DNA of 34,006 bases from Demequina lutea. GTDB taxonomy: Bacteria; Actinomycetota; Actinomycetes; Actinomycetales; Demequinaceae. The number at the start of each line of letters is the position of its first letter. Position 1 is the stretch's first letter. The notes below the pieces were generated by a model. The model saw nothing but the letters and a program-made list of their open reading frames with translations, did not search any database and was not told the origin of the DNA. The stretch lies in NCBI GenBank assembly GCA_003246255.1, contig QKAX01000174.1, positions 1 to 34,006 on the forward strand, written 5' to 3'. The position numbers and the translations under genes are program-made. Shown here piece by piece: positions 1 to 9,134 of this stretch.

Positions 1-2
1 CG

Positions 3-518
3 CCCGGCCGGGTACTGCGAGACCAAGCCATCGTCGCGGCCGCGCGCGCCAAGCCTTCCTCGCTCGAGGCGCTCGTGGCCATCCCCGAGTGGCAGACAAA
101 GGGAACCCGCAGGGCCGCACCCAAGTGGTGGCCGGCCATCGCGGAGGCGCTCGCGCTCTCCGAGAGGCAGCTACCTGCGCGCCGAGCTTCCCAGGGAGAC
201 GGTCCGCCTCCGCCTCGTGCGTGGGCCGATAAGCGTCCCGAGTCGGCCGAGCGCCTCACGCAGGGCCGCGCGGCACTGACCGAACTGGCCGAGCGCCACA
301 TGATGCCCGTGGAGAACCTGTTGCAGCCCGATGCGATGCGGAGGGCGTGCTGGGAGTACCGCGGCGGCGGCGCGGAGTGGATTGCCACGTTCCTCGCCGG
401 CCGCGGCGCCCGTCAGTGGCAGATCGACCTGACCGCCGAGCTATTGGCCGATGCCTTCGAGAGGGCCGCCGTAGCCACAGCAGAGACGGCACAGACCGCT
501 GAGGGCGATGCCGAATAG
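3..518 (+). CDS. rnd: Ribonuclease D, C-terminal part (5' truncated by the window)
   Basis: The reading frame is open from base 3, upstream of the GTG where the ORF track begins, so the gene enters from the left edge. The first residues (PGRVLRDQAIV then AAARAKPSSLEAL) match the start of the HRDC helical domain of RNase D. The tail (ENLLQPDAMRRACWEY and the W-rich end of the second HRDC-like repeat) is typical of the actinobacterial form. RNase D is a 3'-5' exoribonuclease of the DEDD family that trims structured RNAs such as tRNA precursors; its catalytic DEDD domain lies outside the window. It converges on dxs with a 24-bp gap. The same RNase D-dxs neighbourhood exists in M. tuberculosis (Rv2681-Rv2682c). 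The assignment rests on the C-terminal region only. Confidence 0.85.
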   Translation, partial: PGRVLRDQAIVAAARAKPSSLEALVAIPEWQTKGTRRAAPKWWPAIAEALALSERQLPARRASQGDGPPPPRAWADKRPESAERLTQGRAALTELAERHMMPVENLLQPDAMRRACWEYRGGGAEWIATFLAGRGARQWQIDLTAELLADAFERAAVATAETAQTAEGDAE

Positions 519-537
519 GCGGAGCGCCCTGCCCGCC
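518..537. terminator. Possible bidirectional terminator between rnd and dxs
   Basis: GGCGG (518-522) and CCGCC (533-537) form a 5-bp stem with a 10-nt loop in the short gap between two convergent genes. There is no T tract. It is weak and judged mainly on position. Confidence 0.3.
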
Positions 538-542
538 GGGAG

Positions 543-2399
543 CTAGTTGAGGCGAGCGATCGTGGCGTCGGAGATCGCCGAGGCCTCGAGCCCAATCTCG
601 TCGAGGATCTGCACGCGGCTCGCGTGGTGCAGGAACTCGCGCGGCACGCCATGGTGCGACCAGAACGCCGTGCGCCCGGCAAGGCGCGCGAACTCGGCCC
701 ACGACTCGCCCACACCGGCGTCGGTGAGGCCGTCCTCGACCGTGACCACCAGCTCGGCATCCCCCAACACCTCGAGCAGACCTTCGGGCACGGGGTGCAC
801 CCACGTGGCGGTGGCGGCGATCACCGATTCGCCCTCTGCGGCGAGCTTCCCAGCGACGTCCACCGCGGTCGACGCCATGGACCCGATGCCAAAGACCACC
901 ACGCGCGGCGCGGTGCCGTGCTCGGCCAGGATGTCGATGTCCTGCACGCTGCGCACGGCCGGCATTGGCGAGCCGACGGCGCCCTTGGGGTAGCGCACCA
1001 CTGTGGGCGCGTCGTTCACGTCGAGCGACTCGCGGAACGACGAGCGCAGCGTCGCCTCGTCCCGGGGCGCGGCGAGGCGGAGGCCCGGCACGTGCCGCAG
1101 CAGCGCCATGTCCCACATGCCGTTGTGGCTCGCTCCGTCGTCGCCCGTGATGCCGGCGCGGTCGAGCATGAAGGTGACGCCCGCGCGGTGCAGCGCCACA
1201 TCCATGAGCAACTGATCGAACGCGCGGTTGAGGAACGTGGCGTAGACGGCCACCACCGGGTGGAATCCGGCAAACGCAAGGCCGGCCGCCGTGGTGACGG
1301 CGTGCTGCTCGGCGATGCCGACGTCGATGACGCGCTCGGGATGAGCATCGGCCAGGGGCTGCAGGCCCACGGGGGCGAGCATCGCCGCGGTGATGCCCAC
1401 CACATCGTCGCGCTCCTCGGCCGCGGCCAGCATCTCGTCGGCAAAGACGGAGGTCCAGCCAAACCGGGAGGGCTCGATAGGAAGCCCCGTCTCGGGGTGG
1501 ATCTTGCCCACCGCGTGAAAGCGATCGGCCGCATCCTGCTCGGCCGGCTCGTAGCCCCGTCCCTTGTCGGTCAGCACGTGCACGATCACGGGGGCGCCAA
1601 AGCCCTTCGCGTGCTCGAGCGCCGCCTCGACCTGGCGGAGGTCGTGGCCGTCCACGGGGCCGAGGTACTTGAGCCCCAGATCCTCGAACATGCCATGCGG
1701 GCCGATGAGCCCCTTGAGCGCCGCCTTGCCGTGCATGACCGTCTGGTACAGGAACTCGCGCGCGGGACCGCGACCAGCGAACGTGCGCTTGCCCCAGCTG
1801 AGGAAGTTCTCGTACGTACGCGACGTGCGAATGCCGTCGAGCTTGCGCGCGAGGCCACCGATGGTGGGCGCATAGGAGCGGCCGTTGTCGTTGACGATGA
1901 CCACGACGCGGTCCTCGCAGTCGGCAAGCGAATTGAGGGCCTCCCAGGCCATGCCGCCGGTGAGCGCGCCATCGCCGATGATGGCCACGGTGGTGCGGTC
2001 GGTCTCGCCGCGCAGCGTGTGGCCACGCGCGATGCCAGCGGCCCACGACAGCGCCGTGGAGGCATGCGAGTTCTCTACGATGTCGTGCTCCGACTCGGCT
2101 CGAGCCGGGTATCCCGAGACTCCCCCACGCTTGCGAAGGTCGCTAAAGTCACGGCGTCCGGTCAGCAGCTTGTGGACGTAGCTCTGGTGTCCGGTGTCGA
2201 ACACGATCCGGTCGTGCGGCGAGTCGAAGACTCGGTGCATCGCGAGCGTGAGCTCCACGACACCCAGGTTGGGTCCCAAGTGACCGCCGGTGCGCGACAC
2301 GGCGTCCACCAGGTAGTGCCGAATCTCGTCGGCGAGCTGTCTGAGCTCCTCATCGGTGAGGTTCCGCAAATCCTGCGGGGACTCGATGCGCTCCAGCAC
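543..2399 (-). CDS. dxs: 1-deoxy-D-xylulose-5-phosphate synthase
   Basis: This enzyme condenses pyruvate and glyceraldehyde 3-phosphate to DXP, the thiamine-diphosphate-dependent first step of the MEP isoprenoid pathway, in the cytosol. Visible motifs: GGHLGPNLGVVELTLA near the N-terminus, the ThDP/Mg motif GDGALTGGMAWEALN (about residues 142-156), NDNGRSYAPTIGG, the transketolase central domain with GITGDDGASHNG, and a C-terminal transketolase domain. The length of 618 aa is normal for the family. The ORF track starts at a TTG at 2414. I prefer the GTG at 2399 because AGGAG lies 5 nt upstream of it and the protein then begins VLERIESPQDLR, like other Dxs proteins. The product feeds the polyprenyl synthetase encoded at 27.4 kb. 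A TACAGT -10 lies about 28 bp upstream, so the gene appears to have its own promoter behind the acnA terminator. Confidence 0.97.
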   Translation of the reverse strand: MLERIESPQDLRNLTDEELRQLADEIRHYLVDAVSRTGGHLGPNLGVVELTLAMHRVFDSPHDRIVFDTGHQSYVHKLLTGRRDFSDLRKRGGVSGYPARAESEHDIVENSHASTALSWAAGIARGHTLRGETDRTTVAIIGDGALTGGMAWEALNSLADCEDRVVVIVNDNGRSYAPTIGGLARKLDGIRTSRTYENFLSWGKRTFAGRGPAREFLYQTVMHGKAALKGLIGPHGMFEDLGLKYLGPVDGHDLRQVEAALEHAKGFGAPVIVHVLTDKGRGYEPAEQDAADRFHAVGKIHPETGLPIEPSRFGWTSVFADEMLAAAEERDDVVGITAAMLAPVGLQPLADAHPERVIDVGIAEQHAVTTAAGLAFAGFHPVVAVYATFLNRAFDQLLMDVALHRAGVTFMLDRAGITGDDGASHNGMWDMALLRHVPGLRLAAPRDEATLRSSFRESLDVNDAPTVVRYPKGAVGSPMPAVRSVQDIDILAEHGTAPRVVVFGIGSMASTAVDVAGKLAAEGESVIAATATWVHPVPEGLLEVLGDAELVVTVEDGLTDAGVGESWAEFARLAGRTAFWSHHGVPREFLHHASRVQILDEIGLEASAISDATIARLN

Positions 2400-2426
2400 G
2401 CTCGCTCCTGTCAATCGGTTCCTGCC

Positions 2427-2432
2427 ACTGTA
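2427..2432 (-). promoter_or_regulatory. Candidate -10 element of dxs
   Basis: On the minus strand the hexamer is TACAGT, which fits the actinobacterial TANNNT -10. It lies 27 bp upstream of the GTG start, with an AGGAG ribosome-binding site between them. No convincing -35 was seen. Confidence 0.5.
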
Positions 2433-2442
2433 CGACCTGCAA

Positions 2443-2477
2443 CGCCGGGGCGGGTCCGGTGCTTCCGCGCCCCGGCG
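2443..2477 (-). terminator. Hairpin terminator after acnA
   Basis: CGCCGGGGCG (2443-2452) and CGCCCCGGCG (2468-2477) are perfect 10-bp inverted arms around a 15-nt loop. They lie just after the acnA stop and before the dxs promoter. There is no U tract, as is common for GC-rich actinobacterial terminators. Confidence 0.65.
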
Positions 2478-2487
2478 TGAACGTGCG

Positions 2488-5298
2488 CTACTTCACCAGG
2501 GAGCGCAGCACGTACTGCAGGATGCCGCCGTTGCGGAAGTAGTCGGCCTCGCCTGGGGTGTCGATGCGCACCACGGCGTCGAACTCCACCACGGAGCCGT
2601 CGGCCTTGGTCGCCTTCACTGTGAGCGTCTTGGGGTGCTCACCTGCGCTGAACGCCGCGACGCCGGCGATGTCGAACGTCTCGGTGCCGTCGAGGCCCAC
2701 CGATGCGGCGGTCTCGCCCGCGGGGAACTGCAGCGGCAGCACGCCCATGCCGATCAGGTTGGAGCGGTGGATGCGCTCAAAGCTCTCCGCCACCACGGCG
2801 CGCACGCCCAGCAGGCGCGTGCCCTTGGCCGCCCAGTCACGCGACGAACCCGTGCCGTACTCCTTGCCTGCCAGCACCACGAGCGGCACTCCCGCGTCCT
2901 GGTAGGCGACCGAAGCGTCGTAGATGGTGGTCTGCTCGCCCGTGAGGTGGTTGAGCGTGAAGCCGCCCTCGACACCGTCCAGCAACAGGTTCTTGAGGCG
3001 GATGTTGGCAAAGGTGCCGCGAATCATGACCTCGTGGTTGCCGCGGCGCGAGCCATAGGAGTTGAAGTCGCGACGGTCAACGCCGTGCTCCGCGAGGTAC
3101 ACGCCCGCGGGGCTGTCGGCCTTGATCGAGCCGGCGGGCGAGATGTGGTCGGTGGTGACCGAGTCGCCCAGCAGCGCCAGCACGCGGGCGCCCGCGATGT
3201 CCTCGACGGGCTCGGGCTCCATGCCCATGCCCTCGAAGTACGGGGGCTTGCGCACGTAGGTGGAGTCGTCCTCCCACTCGAACGTCTTGCCGTCCGGCGT
3301 GGGCAGGCCGCGCCAGCGCTCGTCACCCGAGAACACGTCGGCGTAGTCCTTGGCGAACATCTCCTCGGTGATCGCCGACTGCACGATCGCCTCGACCTCG
3401 CTCGGGTCCGGCCAGATGTCCTTGAGGAACACATCCTTGCCCTGCGAGTCCTTGCCAAGGGGCTCCGCGTCAAAGTCGAAGTCCATCGTGCCCGCAAGCG
3501 CGTACGCGATCACGAGTGGCGGCGACGCGAGGTAGTTCATCTTGACGTCGGGGTTGATGCGGCCCTCGAAGTTGCGGTTACCCGACAGCACCGACACGAC
3601 GGCGAGGTCGTTCTCGTTGACGGCGGCCGAGACCTCCGCGGGCAGCGGGCCCGAGTTGCCGATGCAGGTGGTGCAGCCATAGCCCACGAGGTGGAAGCCA
3701 AGCGCCTCGAGGTCGGGCCACAGCCCGGCCTTCTCGTAGTAGTCGGTGACCACCTGCGAGCCGGGCGCCATGGACGTCTTGACCCAGGGCTTCGACGTGA
3801 GGCCCTTCTCGTTGGCGTTGCGAGCCAGCAGGGCCGCGGCCAGCATGACTGACGGGTTTGACGTGTTGGTGCACGAGGTGATCGACGCGATCACCACTCG
3901 CCCGTGGTCGAGGTCCGTCTCGGTGCCGTCCGCGAGCGTCAGCGGCACGTGCTTGTGCGGGCGCTTGCTGGTGGGCAGGCCGATGGGTGCGGGCTCAGGC
4001 GCGTCGCCCGCGTGCGCCTCTGCGGCGATGGGGTCGGAGGCGGGGAAGGTCTCCTCGACGGACTCGTCGAGGCCGTGCAGCTCAGTCTCTTCGTGCGTCG
4101 CGTAGTCGTTGATCGACACGCCGAACGACGTCTTCGCTGCCGTCAGCTCGATGCGGTCCTGGGGACGCTTGGGGCCGGCGATCGAGGGCACCACGGTGCT
4201 GAGGTCCAGCTCGAGGTACTCGGAGAACACAGGCTCGATGTAGTCGGCGGACGACGGGTCGTGCCACAGGCCCTGCGCCTTGGTGTAGGCCTCGACGAGC
4301 GCCACCTGCTGAGGGGTGCGTCCAGTCAGGCGCAGGTAGTCGATCGTGACGCCGTCGATCGGGAAGATCGCCGCGGTGGAGCCAAACTCGGGCGACATAT
4401 TGCCGATCGTGGCGCGGTTGGCGAGCGGCACGGCTCCCACGCCCTCGCCGTAGAACTCGACGAACTTGCCCACGACCCCGTGCTTGCGGAGCATCTCGGT
4501 GATGGTGAGCACCACGTCGGTCGCGGTGGCGCCGGCGGGGATCGAGCCGGTGAGCTTGAAACCCACCACCTTGGGGATCAGCATCGACACTGGCTGGCCC
4601 AGCATGGCCGCCTCGGCCTCGATGCCGCCCACGCCCCAGCCGAGCACGCCGAGGCCGTTGATCATGGTGGTGTGCGAGTCCGTGCCCACGCACGAGTCGG
4701 GGTAGGCCTGCGTCGCACCACCCGCGTCACGGGTCATCACGCCCCGCGCCAGGTACTCGAGGTTCACCTGGTGGACGATGCCGGTGCCCGGGGGAACGAC
4801 TTTGAAGTTGTCGAAGGCGGTCTGGCCCCAGCGCAGGAACTGGTAACGCTCCCGGTTGCGCTCGTACTCGAGCTGGGTGTTGAGCTCAAGAGCGTCCTTG
4901 CGTCCAAAAATGTCGATCACCACGGAGTGGTCGATCACCATCTCGGCGGGCGCGAGCGGGTTGATGACGCTCGGGTCGCCGCCGAGGTCCGCCACTGCCT
5001 CGCGCATCGTCGCAAGATCCACCACGCACGGAACGCCTGTGAAGTCCTGCATCACCACGCGGGCGGGCGTGAACTGAATCTCGGTGTCCGGCTCGGCCTG
5101 CGGATCCCACGCGGCGAGCGCCTTGACGTGCTCGGCGGTGATGTTCGCGCCATCCTCGGTGCGCAGCAACGCCTCAGCCAGAATCTTGAGCGAATACGGG
5201 AGCTTCTCCAGCCCGGGCACCGCGTCGAGTCGGTAGATCTCGTAGGACTCGTCCCCGACCGTCAAAGTGGACTGGGAACCCAGACTGTTGATGCTCAT
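2488..5298 (-). CDS. acnA: Aconitate hydratase A
   Basis: Aconitase interconverts citrate and isocitrate in the TCA cycle using a [4Fe-4S] cluster. The cluster cysteines are visible in SCTNTSNP and in [14 protein letters not shown]. The substrate-binding C-terminal swivel domain carries [20 protein letters not shown] and [13 protein letters not shown]. The 936-aa length and N-terminal layout place it in the AcnA/IRP1 group rather than AcnB. The ORF track starts 9 codons earlier. I chose the ATG at 5298 because GAGGAG sits just before it and the protein then begins [16 protein letters not shown], as in actinobacterial AcnA. A TAGGAT hexamer (minus strand, 5324-5329) is a plausible -10, giving a very short leader. 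The gene is followed by a strong GC hairpin. In some bacteria AcnA also binds RNA; nothing here speaks to that. Confidence 0.97.
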   Translation of the reverse strand: MSINSLGSQSTLTVGDESYEIYRLDAVPGLEKLPYSLKILAEALLRTEDGANITAEHVKALAAWDPQAEPDTEIQFTPARVVMQDFTGVPCVVDLATMREAVADLGGDPSVINPLAPAEMVIDHSVVIDIFGRKDALELNTQLEYERNRERYQFLRWGQTAFDNFKVVPPGTGIVHQVNLEYLARGVMTRDAGGATQAYPDSCVGTDSHTTMINGLGVLGWGVGGIEAEAAMLGQPVSMLIPKVVGFKLTGSIPAGATATDVVLTITEMLRKHGVVGKFVEFYGEGVGAVPLANRATIGNMSPEFGSTAAIFPIDGVTIDYLRLTGRTPQQVALVEAYTKAQGLWHDPSSADYIEPVFSEYLELDLSTVVPSIAGPKRPQDRIELTAAKTSFGVSINDYATHEETELHGLDESVEETFPASDPIAAEAHAGDAPEPAPIGLPTSKRPHKHVPLTLADGTETDLDHGRVVIASITSCTNTSNPSVMLAAALLARNANEKGLTSKPWVKTSMAPGSQVVTDYYEKAGLWPDLEALGFHLVGYGCTTCIGNSGPLPAEVSAAVNENDLAVVSVLSGNRNFEGRINPDVKMNYLASPPLVIAYALAGTMDFDFDAEPLGKDSQGKDVFLKDIWPDPSEVEAIVQSAITEEMFAKDYADVFSGDERWRGLPTPDGKTFEWEDDSTYVRKPPYFEGMGMEPEPVEDIAGARVLALLGDSVTTDHISPAGSIKADSPAGVYLAEHGVDRRDFNSYGSRRGNHEVMIRGTFANIRLKNLLLDGVEGGFTLNHLTGEQTTIYDASVAYQDAGVPLVVLAGKEYGTGSSRDWAAKGTRLLGVRAVVAESFERIHRSNLIGMGVLPLQFPAGETAASVGLDGTETFDIAGVAAFSAGEHPKTLTVKATKADGSVVEFDAVVRIDTPGEADYFRNGGILQYVLRSLVK

Positions 5299-5323
5299 TG
5301 CACTCCTCGACTCGTGAGCCTTC

Positions 5324-5329
5324 ATCCTA
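5324..5329 (-). promoter_or_regulatory. Candidate -10 element of acnA
   Basis: TAGGAT on the minus strand matches TANNNT and lies 25 bp upstream of the chosen ATG, which has an AGGAG ribosome-binding site. No clear -35 was seen. Confidence 0.4.
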
Positions 5330-5363
5330 CCGACGTCCCTGGGACCTTAGGGTGAGGCGAGCC

Positions 5364-6533
5364 CTACTGCCGCGTGAAAGATGCGACAGTCTCGACGTGG
5401 TGGGTCATGGGGAACAGATCCCATGCCTGTGCATCGTCGAACGCATAGCCGCGCTCGGTCAGCAGCGCCGCGTCGCGGGCGAGAGCGACTGGATCGCAGG
5501 CCACGTAGACGACGCGTTCAGGCGCGAGGGCAACCATTGCGTCCACCGTCGCCGCCTTCGCACCTGCGCGCGGCGGGTCGAGCACGATGGTGCCGCCCTC
5601 ATACGTCTCGCCGTCGCGCGCAAGGCGCTCAAGAGTGCGGCGGGCGTCGCCCATGATGGCGCGCGATCCGGAGAACCTCTCCAGGTTGCGCTCGAGGGCC
5701 GACTTTGCGGAGCCGTGCGCCGACTCCACGCCTGTCACCGTGCGACCAGTCGCGGCGATCGCGGCAGAGAACAGCCCTGCGCCTGCGTACAGATCCATGA
5801 CGCGGTCACCCTCGCCGATGCGAGAGAGCACCTCGCGCGTGAGGACCGCCGGGGCGCCGTCGTGCACCTGCCAGAAGTCGTGCGCGCTCAGCGCAAACGT
5901 GAGGTCGCCCACCCGCTCCGTGAGCGCCTTGCCCGCGCCTCGCGTTCCACGCACCACGTGCACCCAGCCGGTGGATGTCTCCATGACCTCGATGCGGTCG
6001 CCTGGCGCCGCCTCGGTGGCGAGCAACGAGGCCTCCGCAGCGGGCGTGGCGAGCGGCATTGAGTCCAGGGTGCGTCGCGCTCCCCCGCCCTGCAGTGCCA
6101 TCGTGGGCCTACCGTCATCACCCGCGACGGCCGAAACTCGCGTCCGATACCGCAGGCCGCCCCGCTCGTCGTCGCCAGGCACCGCCAGCACGCCGTTCGT
6201 GTACTCGATGCCGGCAAACCGCGAGAACGCGTCCGTCAGAACTGCGTCCTTCCACGCGCGCTGTGCAGGCAGCGCCACGTGGCCTAGTTCCGCGCCGCCC
6301 ACGCCACCCTGCGCGGCCTCGGGCCACGGGTGCACGACGCGGTCTGGCGAGGCCTCTATCACCCGCACGGCGTCGGCGTTCCAGAAGCGGGCGTCTGGCT
6401 TCGCGTCGACAACCTCGGCCTCGACCACTTCGCCCGGCAGCGCGTGGCGTACAAACACAGCGCGTCCCTCGTGGCGAGCGATGCAGTGCCCGCCGTGAGC
6501 CGGCGCGCCTACTGTCACGGTGATGGTGGTCAT
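5364..6533 (-). CDS. TRAM-domain class I SAM-dependent RNA (uracil-5-)-methyltransferase, TrmA/RlmD family
   Basis: It probably methylates C5 of a uridine in rRNA or tRNA. An N-terminal TRAM-like RNA-binding domain (TITVTVGAPAHGG...CIARHEGRAVFV) is followed by a Rossmann methyltransferase with SAM motif DLYAGAGLFSAAIA, DPPRAG, the catalytic cysteine in VVYVACDPVALARD and the general-base glutamate in HHVETV. The CX5CX2C iron-sulfur motif of E. coli RlmD is absent: the equivalent stretch reads VHPWPEAAQGGVGGAELGHV. The ATG at 6533 (389 aa) overlaps the permease stop by 4 bp (ATGA), which settles the start. The 53 extra residues in the ORF track are low-complexity Arg/Ala/Gly. The permease-methyltransferase pair matches Rv2690c-Rv2689c. 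The precise target base cannot be told from sequence. Confidence 0.88.
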   Translation of the reverse strand: MTTITVTVGAPAHGGHCIARHEGRAVFVRHALPGEVVEAEVVDAKPDARFWNADAVRVIEASPDRVVHPWPEAAQGGVGGAELGHVALPAQRAWKDAVLTDAFSRFAGIEYTNGVLAVPGDDERGGLRYRTRVSAVAGDDGRPTMALQGGGARRTLDSMPLATPAAEASLLATEAAPGDRIEVMETSTGWVHVVRGTRGAGKALTERVGDLTFALSAHDFWQVHDGAPAVLTREVLSRIGEGDRVMDLYAGAGLFSAAIAATGRTVTGVESAHGSAKSALERNLERFSGSRAIMGDARRTLERLARDGETYEGGTIVLDPPRAGAKAATVDAMVALAPERVVYVACDPVALARDAALLTERGYAFDDAQAWDLFPMTHHVETVASFTRQ

Positions 6534-8428
6534 GGCAACTCCGTTGCATCTGTCACAAGCTCGTCCACGGGGCCCTCGCGGCGCGCGGACTCGAGCATCC
6601 ACGGCACCGCGCTGACCACCACGTGCGGCACATTGATGAGCTGGGCGCGCAGCCGCGCGGTGTTGCGATTGTGCAGCAACTGCTCCCACCAACGGCCCAC
6701 GATGTACTCGGGGACGTACACGTACACGGCCTCGCGCGGTGACCTCAGGTGGATGGACTTGACGTACTCGAGCATGGGCGCCACGAGGTCGCGATATGGC
6801 GAGTCGAGCACCACGAGCGGCGCGCCGAGGTCCATGGAGGCCCAGCGCTTCTGCAGTGCCAAGCTTGCGCCCTTGTCCATCTGGACGGTCACAGCCTTGA
6901 GGGTGGTGTGGCGCGCCGCCTTGGCGTAGGCGAGGGCGTGAAGCGCGGGGCGGCTGAGCTGGGCCACGAGCACGATGCCGTGCGTGGCCGATGGCAGCGT
7001 GGGCGCCATCGTGTCCTTGTCCAGGGCGATGTCCAGCCGCACGGCCTCATAGTGCTTGCGGATCGCACCCATCAACAGCACCACGACCACGATCAGGGCG
7101 ATCGCAATCCATGCGCCGTTCAGAAAGTTGAACACCGCCGTCACCACGAGAACACCAGTCGCCACCACCAGCGCGAACATGTGCAGCACGCGGCGCACGG
7201 CGAACTGCCACCTGGCCTTGGGTTCGGTGGCGAGTGCGAGCTTCGCTCCCGTCCACTCGATCATGGCGCGCTGGCTCAGAACGATGGCCGTGAACACGCC
7301 CACGATGTACATGTGAACGAGGGTCTCGACGCTCGCCTGTGACATGAGCACGATAGCCGCCGAGATGCCGGCAACAAGCAGAATCGACCCGCGCTGCACA
7401 AGCCTGTCGTTGCGCATGGCCATCTGGCGCGGCAGGAATGCGTCCGACGCGAGCAGACCCGTGAGCCGCGAGAAACGCCGGAACACGCTCGATGCAGCGG
7501 CGTACAGCAGCATCACGGCGGTGGCCCCCACCACCCAGACCGCCACATCGTTGCGGAAGACGCGACTCGACACCTGCATCAGGATTGAGCCCTCCGACCA
7601 TCCGCTCAGGCGGTAGGTCCAGGCGAGCCACGACACAGCGAAGAACGCCAGCGCCGCCGCGAGCACACCGACGATCAGGGTCTTTGCCGCGCGCCTTCCC
7701 CTCGGTTGCGCGTGCGAGGGACCTGACGACGCGAGGTGCTCGATTCCCGTGACCATCACCGCGCCGGAGGCGACGGCACCCGCGTACGCCGCCAGCACCG
7801 TCCACGAGTCCGGCGTCTCCGCCTGCACGGGAACAAGGGCGTCTGTCGTATGGCGCGCGATGCCCACGATCGCGAGCACCAGCAACACCAGCAAGAAGCC
7901 GTGGAACACGGCCACGAGCACGCGTCGGCGATCACGGATGCCGCGCAGGTGCATGAGCGTCATGATGGCGAGCGCTCCGATCGCCATGGCTGGCTCCCAG
8001 CCGTCCCACTCGGGCACCAGATACAGCACCACCTCGGCAATCGCCGAGACCGAGATCGTGACCGTGAAGAGGTAGTCGATGAGCAGGGATGCGCCCGTCA
8101 CCATGCCGTATCGCTGGCCGAGGCGGTCGCGGACCACTCCGTAATCGCCGCGCTCGTGGGGGAACGCGCTCACCTGCGACGCATACGCCATGGCGAGCAA
8201 CACCAGGATGAAGACCGTGCCGCCCGCCATGTAAGGGATCGCTCCCTGCTGGCCGCCTGACCTCAGCGCGTCGACCACCGCGTCGGGGCCATATGCCACG
8301 GCCGAGACGATGCCCGCGCCAAACACGGGAAGCGCCAGGCGGCTCCGAAGAGTCGTGGGCTTCATCATGTCCGTCGCGACGGGCGCGCCGAACAGGAATC
8401 GCTTCGCTCGCTCCAAAAACCGCTGCAC
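6530..8428 (-). CDS. KimA-like APC-superfamily permease (probable K+/cation importer)
   Basis: This is an integral membrane protein of about 632 aa with roughly 12 hydrophobic segments, beginning TTLRSRLALPVFGAGIVSAVAYGPDA. It ends in a cytosolic tail of about 190 residues with YVPEYIVGRWWEQLLHN and VVVSAVPW. That tail resembles the USP-like C-terminal domain of KimA, the c-di-AMP-controlled K+:H+ symporter of Bacillus. The TM3-like motif SLLIDYLFTVTISVSA keeps the Asp and Thr that I recall as ion ligands. The start is the GTG at 8428. Residues added upstream in the ORF track run into trkA and look like an antisense shadow. Only 40 bp separate it from the divergent trkA, and it is translationally coupled (ATGA) to the methyltransferase. 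KimA-like K+ transport is inferred; general amino-acid permease is the alternative. Confidence 0.75.
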   Translation of the reverse strand: MQRFLERAKRFLFGAPVATDMMKPTTLRSRLALPVFGAGIVSAVAYGPDAVVDALRSGGQQGAIPYMAGGTVFILVLLAMAYASQVSAFPHERGDYGVVRDRLGQRYGMVTGASLLIDYLFTVTISVSAIAEVVLYLVPEWDGWEPAMAIGALAIMTLMHLRGIRDRRRVLVAVFHGFLLVLLVLAIVGIARHTTDALVPVQAETPDSWTVLAAYAGAVASGAVMVTGIEHLASSGPSHAQPRGRRAAKTLIVGVLAAALAFFAVSWLAWTYRLSGWSEGSILMQVSSRVFRNDVAVWVVGATAVMLLYAAASSVFRRFSRLTGLLASDAFLPRQMAMRNDRLVQRGSILLVAGISAAIVLMSQASVETLVHMYIVGVFTAIVLSQRAMIEWTGAKLALATEPKARWQFAVRRVLHMFALVVATGVLVVTAVFNFLNGAWIAIALIVVVVLLMGAIRKHYEAVRLDIALDKDTMAPTLPSATHGIVLVAQLSRPALHALAYAKAARHTTLKAVTVQMDKGASLALQKRWASMDLGAPLVVLDSPYRDLVAPMLEYVKSIHLRSPREAVYVYVPEYIVGRWWEQLLHNRNTARLRAQLINVPHVVVSAVPWMLESARREGPVDELVTDATELP

Positions 8429-8436
8429 GACGCACC

Positions 8437-8442
8437 ATCCTA
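8437..8442 (-). promoter_or_regulatory. Candidate -10 of the APC permease gene
   Basis: TAGGAT on the minus strand ends 8 nt before the GTG start. It suggests a leaderless or nearly leaderless transcript sharing the 40-bp divergent promoter with trkA. Confidence 0.4.
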
Positions 8443-8456
8443 GGCTCCGCGCGGTA

Positions 8457-8462
8457 TAGCGT
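8457..8462 (+). promoter_or_regulatory. Candidate -10 of trkA (leaderless)
   Basis: TAGCGT matches TANNNT and ends exactly 6 nt before the GTG start of trkA. That would place transcription initiation on the start codon. Confidence 0.5.
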
Positions 8463-8468
8463 GGTGGC

Positions 8469-9134
8469 GTGCACGTGGTGATCATGGGCTGTGGCCGTAC
8501 AGGCGCCACGCTGGCGAGCGAGTTTGAGTCGCGCGGACATAGCGTGGCGGTCATCGACGCGAGAGCCGACGCCTTTAGGCGTCTCCCCTCCGACTTCAAG
8601 GGGCAGAAGATCACGGGTCTCGGCTTCGACCGCGACACGCTCGTCTCTGCAGGCGTCGAGGAGGCGTACGCGTTCGCCGCGGTCTCGGACGGCGACAACT
8701 CCAACATCCTCGCCGCGCGCGTGGTGCGCGAGACCTACGGGGTGCAGAACGTGATCGCCCGCATCGCCGACTTCGGCCGCGCCGAGGTGTATAGACGCCT
8801 CGGCATCCCTACCGTCGCACCGGTGCCGTGGACCTCCGCGCAGATCGTGACGCGCCTGCTACCAGGCGGTTCCGATGCCGAGTTCGCCGATCCCGACGCC
8901 GGCATCGTGATGCGCCGCGTCCCGTTCAACGACGGGTGGATTGGGCGACCTGTCACCGAGCTCGAGGCGGCGTCAGGCACCCGCATCGCGTATATTTCGC
9001 GCTTTGGCGAGGCGGTGCTTCCTACCGCCGAGACACTTCTTCAAGCCGACGACGAGGCGCATGTGCTGCTGACGCAGGACGCCGCGCGATCGGCCGTCAA
9101 GATCTTTGGCCACGCGCCCAAGGGGGCATCGTGA
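8469..9134 (+). CDS. trkA: TrkA-family potassium uptake regulatory protein (first of pair, CeoB-like)
   Basis: This is a cytosolic RCK/KTN protein that gates a membrane K+ transporter in response to NAD(H) or other nucleotides. The N-terminus MHVVIMGCGRTGATLASEF carries the GxGxxG dinucleotide motif followed by an acidic residue at the end of beta-2 (VAVID). The C-terminal half (VPFNDGWIGRPVTELEAASGTRIAYISR) is a TrkA_C domain. The 221-aa length is that of single-domain actinobacterial TrkA. GTG is preferred as the start because it gives the canonical MHVVIMGCG N-terminus and has a TAGCGT -10 six bases ahead. It overlaps the second trkA by 4 bp (GTGA). No TrkH/TrkG subunit is encoded in the window; the divergent APC permease is the likely partner. 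Confidence 0.93.
   Translation: MHVVIMGCGRTGATLASEFESRGHSVAVIDARADAFRRLPSDFKGQKITGLGFDRDTLVSAGVEEAYAFAAVSDGDNSNILAARVVRETYGVQNVIARIADFGRAEVYRRLGIPTVAPVPWTSAQIVTRLLPGGSDAEFADPDAGIVMRRVPFNDGWIGRPVTELEAASGTRIAYISRFGEAVLPTAETLLQADDEAHVLLTQDAARSAVKIFGHAPKGAS

Noticed and set aside
256-2046. 596-aa minus-strand ORF in another frame of dxs
   Set aside because: Arg/Gly/Pro-rich low-complexity translation; the correct frame is dxs.
624-2480. 618-aa plus-strand ORF antisense to dxs
   Set aside because: His/Arg/Val-rich shadow of the high-GC minus-strand gene; no recognisable motif, and dxs is certain.
2356-5355. Two long plus-strand ORFs (498 and 483 aa) antisense to acnA
   Set aside because: Typical antisense shadows in high-GC DNA with no family features; aconitase motifs are on the other strand.
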